64,000 nt of DNA from Gracilariopsis chorda (lineage: Eukaryota > Rhodophyta > Florideophyceae > Gracilariales > Gracilariaceae), in the NCBI GenBank assembly GCA_003194525.1, contig NBIV01000231.1, forward strand, positions 57,282-121,281, read 5' to 3'. The notes beneath the pieces were generated by a model. The model was not told the DNA's origin. It searched no databases and was given only the letters and a program-made list of their open reading frames with translations. Below are positions 57,271 to 64,000 of this stretch, one piece after another; position 1 is the stretch's first letter, and each line of letters starts with the position of its first letter. A program made the translations under genes and the position numbers.

Positions 57271-59440
57271 TTAGTTTCCCTGTGAAGGGGTAGATACGGG
57301 GTGCTGCCCCGGTTCCTCGACAACGAGAGCTGACGCCCGTTGAACGGGAGCTTCCGTTCTCACGGTGTTGGCCGCATCGCCGAGTGATCGAGCGTTACCC
57401 GATAAGCCGGAACAGTCCGCGCAAGCGGTGTTTGAGCCAAAGCATTCGGAAAATCCGTCTTCGCACGGAGATACGACGTCATCGGGACGGAATTCTTCTC
57501 CAATGGAGTGAGCGCCTCGTAGTTGGAGACTACTTTTGCCATCTCCCTCAATGAGAGGAGGCACTGTGGTGAGGTGTGCCCGTGCATATAGCACAAATGG
57601 CAAATGGCGGCACTGCTCCGCTTCGCAGCTCTGCGTTCCGAGTATCAGCAAACCTTCCCGCATTGCGGTTGTCAATCCAACCAGGCCGTTGATTACGGGT
57701 GAAGCCGTTTGCAAACGGAACTCGAGGTGCCTGCATGCGGTTGTTACCTACGTATAAAACCGTGTCACCCTGAGACGTTTCACGAGTGGACCCCGTCGTC
57801 GACGGCAATTCCGTGGTCGGAACCGACAGACCGTCGGCTTGCATAACCTGAACGTTATCGTATCCCTGTTTAGGGGCGTCGTCCGCTATAAGCGAGAGAG
57901 AAGGGGAGTTATTCTCCAACATCAACGCTTTCGCGGCTTTAGACCTGGCAGCAGGAGCACGGGCGCGGAGTGCATCACCCTCAGCTCGAGCAAACTGTAC
58001 GAGCTCGAGATAGGTGAGCTTCCGTTTCTCCTCCCGGTGACGGGCGACGAGGCTCTTATAGCCGGATCAAGTCCATCGATGAACATCGTGCAACGCTCCC
58101 CAGCGGGGTAGATATTACCACAACGGTGGAAAGCCTTATTCAGGCGTACCGAGTATTCGGTTTCGAGCTCACCTGAGCGTTGACGAGTATCTCGCAATGC
58201 GAGGATTGCCGACTGAATGGCGGTATTTGTTGCGTATGAGCGCAACAAATATTGAACTGCTTCAGGCCAGCAGGTGATCCTCCTTCGGAGGCTCGCGAGG
58301 ACCCTCGCACAGAGTTGTACTGGTCCTCGCGATTCCCCGTAAGAAATACGGCAGCGCAATGTAGGCCTGGCCTTCGTTCATTCCGAGAATATCGGCTTCC
58401 GCCACATAGCGTGCGAGGAAATCCAGAACCAAAATGGGGTCTTCTCCAGTAAAGTACTGGTTGCGGAGTGAAAGTTGCATCCGTTTGATACAGTCTTTCA
58501 CTCTACCCGTTCCACGGGGGGTACGCTCCAGTGAGGAGTCTTCCAGCCCATAGTATCGGTACGATAGAAGCTTCCTGTACAAGTTGTTGGTTGGCTTCAA
58601 CTCCTTGAGACCGGAATGTCTTCTACCCTTCGAACGGGAGCGAATCCCACCAGCGGTGGTATCAGACCGCTTGGAGCGGGAAGAACGCCTCGGCGATCAC
58701 CTTCAGGTTCAGAATCCGAGGATCGGAGGATCGGAGTGGCTCGGTGTAGAATCCGAAGATGTCGACGTGTCCGAATCAGTTCCATACTTCGGTTTCGACT
58801 TCCGCTTTTTTGCGGCGCTTTCGATCTCCCTTGCGCTCATCGCGCTGAGAAGCAATGACCGGCTCCGCCGGACGGGGCTGTACCACGTGAATGGTTCGCT
58901 CCAACGTCTCCAGACGGTTCCGTACCCGATTGAATCGGTCTTCAACTCCTTCCACGAAGGCTGCAGGGCTACCAAAGCACTCCAACAATTTGTTGGCGTC
59001 TAACCGGAGAATGCGGAGGTCCCGGCTATATCCTTCACAGGATGAGCCTCAACCACGCCTCGGAGAGCGGTAAACTCCCCAACAATGTGTCGTGAGCAGC
59101 GCGCAAGGCGCGAAGCTGCTCTTCCAGGTGGGATACCTGGGAGTTGTCAGCCTGCCCGGGTGTCGGGGATTGAACCGCTACAGCTGGGAACAGCCGTAGA
59201 CGATCCAGCACCTAGAGACAGGTTGTCCAACAGGGTTGGCGGAATATTCTGGTCTTCCGGTTGACGACTCGGAGGACGAGGTGGGGCCTTGGTTGCAAGA
59301 GTAGAGCCAGCCCGAATTGGGATTCTCGAAGCAACCCGGTCACCGGTAACAGCGCTGTCGCGGGAGCGACTGCGAGTGGTTACAGGTTCGGCATCCGAGG
59401 GCTTCCTCGACATAATGACCCGTCCAGACGGAGAGAACCG
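57271..59440 (-). pseudogene. gag: GypsyE gag
   Basis: Starts MSRKPSDAEPVTTRSRSRD at about 59413. Proline-rich N-terminus (APPRPPSRQPEDQNIPPT), a coiled-coil-like stretch (VEDRFNRVRNRLETLERTI), then the capsid region (LYRKLLSYRYYGLEDSSLER, DCIKRMQLSLRNQYFTGED, MNEGQAYIALPYFLR, YLLRSYATNTAIQSAILALR). A perfect CX2CX4HX4C knuckle (CHLCYMHGHTSPQC, about 57560-57600) follows. Five or more frameshifts, more than in pol. Confidence 0.82.
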
Positions 59441-59494
59441 AAACTTCCGATAAAGGCCTCGAAAGAGGAAACAACACACGATAGTGGTTAAAAC

Positions 59495-59512
59495 TTCTAA
59501 GTCAGGAGACCA
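59495..59512 (-). other. GypsyE primer-binding site
   Basis: In the element sense TGGTCTCCTGACTTAGAA, three bases after the 5' LTR, identical to the GypsyD site. Confidence 0.8.
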
Positions 59513-59515
59513 CTT

Positions 59516-60406
59516 TGTGGTGCAATGCCCGGCGACGGGAGAACACCACGAAGACGTTCGGGATCTTCCTCTCACGAGGTGAACGCAGTAGCAGAGCCCT
59601 TCAGGGATGACACGACTAGGTCGGTTGTAAGCCGAGGTCAGCCTTCACGACTTGCGTAGGAAGAGGTAGCTGGCAAACCAGAGAAGCTCCGTCCACACGG
59701 TGTATTGCTCCAAGTAGGAGGCACGAGTCCAAACGGTGGCGCACACGACAATGAGTCGGTGTGCGCCGCGGATAGCGGGGCTACCCAAAAAGGGGGAAAA
59801 GGAAAAAGGAAAAGGAATAGGGAAGTGAGGGAAAAGGGGGCGAGTCACAAGAGGGACTCGATGGATGTCGGCAGGGCCGGATGAAACCGTATACACGGCG
59901 AAGCCACAACTGTGAGTAGACTGGTATCCCAGAAATGGGTTCTGTTAAGCGAGCAAGGGGGTTGAAACAAACCGTATGCAACGGGATACTCTCCGTGGTG
60001 GAGTCGAGTACCGCCGAAGGCGTGAATGTTCAGAGCCAAGTCCTTGGTTAGACACCCTCCTCGGAAGATTCTAAGCAGGAACACCCTTGTTGGGGAAGTT
60101 TACTGAGGTGCAACGGCGGTTGCCGCTACACTAAGTACAGTAGACTACCCAGTGTAATAACTAAACAAATAAATAAATAAATAGAATATTTCTAACCATG
60201 TATCCGCTACAGTACCACCACCCGTGTGACACGTGAGCGAGCCGTTGCCACGCGCATTTCCGGCTATGCCGTGCACCACGTGTATGCCCACTGTCGCCGC
60301 ATTGCTCCTGTTCATAACAGTGTAGTAAGTGCCATCCCTGATGTATCGGAAATTATGAACCAGTGCCTGGAATCCCCCCCCCCTTGAGAAGGGCGTGCAC
60401 TACACA
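59516..60406 (-). repeat. GypsyE 5' LTR
   Basis: 891 bp, almost identical to 47594-48485. In the element sense it starts TGTGTAGTGCACGCCC and ends GGGCATTGCACCACA. Confidence 0.92.
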
Positions 60407-61263
60407 GACAGTTAGCTCAGGTGCGTGTGACTGTCTTGACGGTGGTTACAAGACCACTCCTTGTAGAGCCATTCCACGTTGCGCGGGAAAAATGTCCTAT
60501 GCGTCTCCTCATCCCTGCCATCATGGGTATCATTCCAGAATGAGCCGAGACGCTCTGAGTGTTATCGCGACTGCGCAGAGAGATCGAAAAGCGACTCCAT
60601 GGAGTAGGGTGCACATTTACGTTGTAAATGGTGAGCGCTCCGAACTTGGATTTTTCAGGAAATTTGGTTTCGAGGGACGGCTCCCCACGGGCCTTCCCTA
60701 ATTGGGTGCTGGCGTTTCCCAGGGTTTCTGGTGTATTTCTGCGATTTCCATCCGCGATTAGCGGCACTATCAGTGGCAAGGACTGTCTTTTGGCGGGAGG
60801 TTCCGTGGGCGACGGTACCTCATCCACACTCTCATCAGGGGTTACCAATGTAGGCGGCAGTGGCAGGACTCGGATGCCGCGGCCATGGTGGTTCCCAGTG
60901 GCGCCGGGAACGAACCGCTAATGACTGACGAAGGGCGAGCAATGTGAAACGCATTAAACAAAGGGTGTTATGGAGGTTTTGCGACTCACAGGGTTGTTGC
61001 GAGGTTCTAGATGAGATTTCTCAGCTTGGCTGGACCAAGCTCGCACAGGGATGGAAGTCACAAACCGAACCTTGGGATCACCCCCACCATCGTAGGAGTG
61101 TCTGTGCGTGACTGCAGGCTCTGCATCTGAGATCTTCCTCGATAGAAGTACACGGATATGACTGGAAAATGATGGAGCGTCTGGTAAGAACAGGCAAAAG
61201 GAAACGAATGCTCGAAAGAGGAAGCACAGGGATCAGATTCTATATTGGGAGACCAATTTTTAC
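60407..61263 (-). pseudogene. gag: GypsyG gag, 5' part
   Basis: Next to the LTR on its right, the reading SDAEP-like start (complement of about 61125-61150) matches the beginning of GypsyE Gag. Further left LPPTLVTPDESVDEVPSPTE parallels PPTLLDNLSL of GypsyE. A candidate primer site TTGGTCTCCCAATATAG lies beside the LTR. Everything left of 60407 has been replaced by GypsyE. Confidence 0.55.
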
Positions 61264-61800
61264 TGCAAACCCCGAAAACGGGGAAGAACGCGAAGAAGTT
61301 CGGCACCTTTCTCTTGTGAGGGGAACCAAACGGTAGAGGCCGTCCGGGGAGGAAACGACTGAGTTGGGTGTAAGACCGACGCCCCCCTTTCGTGACCGGC
61401 ACGAGAAGGGGGAGTTCAGAAACTGTTATCCGCCTGAGCGGTGTGTGAATCTCTCTTAGAGGTGTCGGTTCTGCAGGAGGGAGCACGTATGACCACGGAC
61501 GAGCACGATCGGTGAATATTGGAAAGCAACCTGAGCATTGGGAGAGTAAGAGAAATATGGATAGGGAATTCACGAAAGTAACTACACAAAACGGCGATGA
61601 CGGGGCATACCTTATACAAGGGCGAAACCAAACTAGTAGGTGAAACAATTCCAATGATAGGTTACTTCAGATGTGCAAGGGGGGTTAGACAACATTTTCT
61701 ATAGGAGCAACCTTCCTTGAAGGAATAGACATCCCGCGAGGGCAACAGTATTATATGAGAATCACCATAAGGGAAATGTGGTAATGTGAAGGAAACAGGG
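61264..61800 (-). repeat. GypsyG 5' LTR, degraded
   Basis: Shows the family-B/E order of landmarks in inverse orientation: TGCAAACCCC near the inner end, the TTCGGCACCTTTCTC and GTGAGGGGAACC block, GGGCGAAACCAAACTAG, CAGATGTGCAAGGGGGG and TCCTTGAAGGA. The outer end is uncertain. Confidence 0.6.
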
Positions 61801-62407
61801 GCCTGAGCTGACAGAGGTCGGATCATTGCTGGCTTGTCTGCTCCACGTGGCTAAGTCGGGTGCCGAGGGAGGAGATACTACGGGACCTGCCGAGTGCCAA
61901 GGTACTGTGATCTCAGGTTTCTTTAGGTAGTAGTTTTAAGTGATTCGTTAGGGTAGTTCCCTGAGGTCAGAGCGCCTTGTTGACCATGCATTGGTTGGCT
62001 CGAGTATTGGAAACCTCCCAGGATTAAAGAGAAGCACCATCGCAGTGTTTTGCTCCCATATGATGCTACTAGACGCCAAAGGCCATCAGGCCATTGCTAT
62101 TATTCTCCCCAAGCTGCAGGGACTTGAATAGCGCCCGCCCATTGCGCATTGCGGCCGTTAGTGCCGCCATCCCCACTAGACCTAGTGGAATACCACCCCA
62201 GTGCCTGGTTCTCTGCCGCTACTACCGTTCAGTAGACTACTGCTCCAGTCGACCAAAAGTACGTGGTATTCTACTACAACTGGTCTCTCGACCTAGACGC
62301 CTACAGAATCAGCCGTCTTGGATCATAAGGAAACATTCGTATTGCTTAGAACTTCTAACATTGGACTAAGTCGAAGCAACTGGCTCCGAATCAATACTGA
62401 ACGTATG
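61801..62407. other. Leader or LTR remnant before GypsyH gag
   Basis: No gene seen. Contains a perfect 7-bp-stem palindrome (62173-62188, CCACTAG/CTAGTGG) of the kind typical for this retrotransposon clade, so it may be the 5' end of GypsyH. No LTR boundary could be set. Confidence 0.4.
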
Positions 62408-63720
62408 AAAAACCATCAACCAAACCCCAGGAACGAAGACAAACAAAGAACTCCAGGTGCGGCTGCCCTTCCCGCAGACATTCTCACCCCTTTGGGCGTC
62501 CAAGCAGACAATAATAGTGACCACAGGAGTACGCGCAGCCGCGCAGGTGGACGCGTCATTGCCCCAGTAGACAAGCCGGAAAGGATAACCAGACACTCGG
62601 CATTGGTCTCTCGCCTACGCGAGAGGATGAGCCAGCTAAATCTTTCACAAGACCCAAGGCATGATGCAGAACAGCCTCAAGACTCAGCTGCCCCCTCATC
62701 AACCCCCTGTATGGTGGTCAATGTCGCCCCTCTTCTATGGCTGCAACTCCGAGTGGAGCAATTCCTCAGGGACCAACTGAATAGATCATCACGGGAGCGC
62801 CTCTCCCCTCTGGCTGACCAATTGATCCCTCCGGTTCTACAGTCAGATGTCCTTGTGCATTATATTGCCATGATCATTTCAGGGAAAATCACCCGCTAGG
62901 AAAGCACACTTCACAGCCCTCGGGCTGTTTCTCAAAATTTACCATTGGACGTCCATCGGTCAGCGCACACCGAACTTCAGGGAGCAGTTACAGGCGTAGG
63001 GAGCAGCTACAGGCGTAGTGTCTCGCATGGATACATCAAAAAAAGGCCCACTGGGTTATATACGGCCAGGAGAACAGAGACTTCTGAGGCAGAGAGGCCA
63101 CGCGGGAGGTAAAGAAAATGGACGGCACGGCGTTCGGTACGCCGACGAGTACCTCGAGGACGATGAAGAGCTCGCCCAAGAAGGCTTGGTACGTACCGAG
63201 ACCCATAGGAAGAAAAGACGTAATCAAAGGCAAAATTCAAGGACGAATCATCGAAAGAGGCACAGCTTGGACTCGAGCGATGACCATTCGGACTCGTCGG
63301 ATTCTTCCGAGACCGTTACAAATGAGGCGGATGATAGGCGACTCAAAATATTGATCACGACTAATGGGCTTTTCCGGAAGGTCTTAGACGTGAAAAAGTA
63401 CCGCTTAATGGGTCGCTCTTCGTGGCACACCTCTTCGGTCGCCAAAAACGATAGCCAGGTAAGCGAAGAGAATGCAACTGACCGTGTCGGATAAATTCTC
63501 CAGAAAGGATCCCATTACGGTACTTAAGTTTCTGAACTGGGTACAGATGTCCTCTGATCAAAATGGAGTCCATGAGGGAGCTGCGCTATATTTTTTCTAG
63601 TTTTTCCTGACTGGACAAGCGAAACACCAAGTGGTCGCCAAGATCTCTGGCTCTGCTAACCCCATCGATGCCCGGGATCGGGAGCTCCTACGGACGTACC
63701 CAGAGGTTGACCATTACTTT
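62408..63720 (+). pseudogene. gag: GypsyH gag
   Basis: First frame to 62899: MKNHQPNPRNEDKQRTPGAA, basic and proline-rich, then helical (RLRERMSQLNLSQ, WLQLRVEQFLRDQLN). A second frame 63018-63494 has a charged segment (RHSLDSSDDHSDSSDSSETV) and KVLDVKKYRLMGRSSW. In another frame RMQLTVSDKFSRKDPITVLK, MSSDQNGVHEGAALYFF and FFLTGQAKHQVV align with the GypsyE capsid (KRMQLSLRNQYFTGED, GMNEGQAYIALPYFLRG). At least two frameshifts. Confidence 0.7.
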
Positions 63721-64000
63721 TTGGGTACGTATGTGTGGCGCGTCAGGAGTATTCGGCGTTCCCAGGCGACTTTTTGCCTAAGTCGCGGACGATGATTCAT
63801 ACCAGGAAGGGAATTCCGGGAAACTGGGGGTACTCATATGGGCTATTGGTGGGTGCACTGGGTGATGTCACTCATATGTGTATTGTACCACTAATTTGGT
63901 TGTCGCACAGTAGGTGCTTGCCACGGCGCACACGCTTATAATATCTAGATATTTTATGGTTAGCAGTAGCTAGTAGTGGCTGTCTGTACAGTACTTAGTC
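63721..64000. other. End of window, probable GypsyH continuation
   Basis: No clear reading; capsid homology fades after about 63720. The element would continue beyond the window. Confidence 0.35.

Larger units (their letters stand above)
47594..60406 (-). mobile_element. GypsyE: nearly complete chromovirus with antisense ORF
   Basis: 12.8 kb between two LTRs (47594-48485 and 59516-60406). From right to left: 5' LTR, primer-binding site, gag, protease, RT, RNase H, integrase, long linker, chromodomain, a 1.5-kb spacer, the opposite-strand ORF, polypurine tract and 3' LTR. Only a handful of frameshifts and one stop in pol; LTRs are nearly identical, so this is the youngest element here. No target duplication: left flank TTCAC belongs to GypsyF, right flank GACAG to GypsyG. 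Confidence 0.92.

Noticed and set aside
1-64000. CRISPR array, rRNA or tRNA genes
   Set aside because: No regularly spaced direct repeats, rRNA blocks or tRNA-like cloverleaf seen; the frequent short inverted repeats are irregularly spaced and of varied sequence.

Overview
This is a repeat-dense stretch of a nuclear eukaryotic genome. No intact host gene could be identified. Almost all of it is Ty3/gypsy (chromovirus-type) and Ty1/copia LTR retrotransposons plus DNA transposons (a MULE and a hAT), nested in one another. The only clearly host-derived gene is a decayed copy of the TTC27/EMW1 tetratricopeptide-repeat gene. No spliceosomal introns are obvious. The mix (chromodomain Ty3 elements, copia elements with an extra Tudor-like domain, compact uninterrupted reading frames, mid-range GC) would fit a red alga such as a florideophyte, but the sequence alone does not prove the lineage. 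I name the elements GypsyA-H, Copia1, MULE1 and hAT1 for reference only.

Layout. 349-10974: GypsyA (minus strand), split inside its integrase by Copia1 (1711-7185, plus), which is itself split by a solo LTR of family B (5090-5914). A second family-B solo LTR (10976-11782, duplication AACAG) sits at the GypsyA 5' LTR edge. 12152-24016: GypsyC (plus, 5-bp duplication GATAG), whose gag is interrupted by about 6.5 kb carrying the TTC27 pseudogene and a hAT transposase gene. 24468 to about 34690: GypsyD (plus), truncated at its 3' end. 34691-36898: AT-rich, no recognised gene. 36899-43832: an acidic open frame (plus) convergent with a long MULE transposase frame (minus), the latter split by a family-B solo LTR (41609-42441, duplication GCTTC). 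44474-47593: GypsyF pol (minus), cut by GypsyE. 47594-60406: GypsyE (minus), 12.8 kb, nearly complete, with two near-identical 0.89-kb LTRs. 60407 to about 61800: 5' end of GypsyG (minus). About 62400 to 64000: gag of GypsyH (plus), running off the window.

Three things stand out. (1) GypsyE and GypsyD both carry, between pol and the 3' LTR, a long reading frame on the strand opposite gag-pol, starting next to the 3' LTR and running toward pol. The two copies have diverged strongly but still encode recognisably the same W- and R-rich protein with no family I recognise. (2) Elements B, D, E, G and H are studded with short perfect inverted repeats (stems 4-7, loops 1-4) in LTRs and in coding sequence alike, while A, C, F and Copia1 look ordinary by eye. 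In the LTRs, stems are kept while loops change between copies. (3) GypsyE and GypsyD carry an internal copy of the 3' polypurine tract near mid-element, a candidate central polypurine tract. Further points are a PDS5-like Tudor domain in the copia pol, a MULE frame with eight in-frame stops but no indels, and GypsyE flanks that belong to two different elements without a target duplication.
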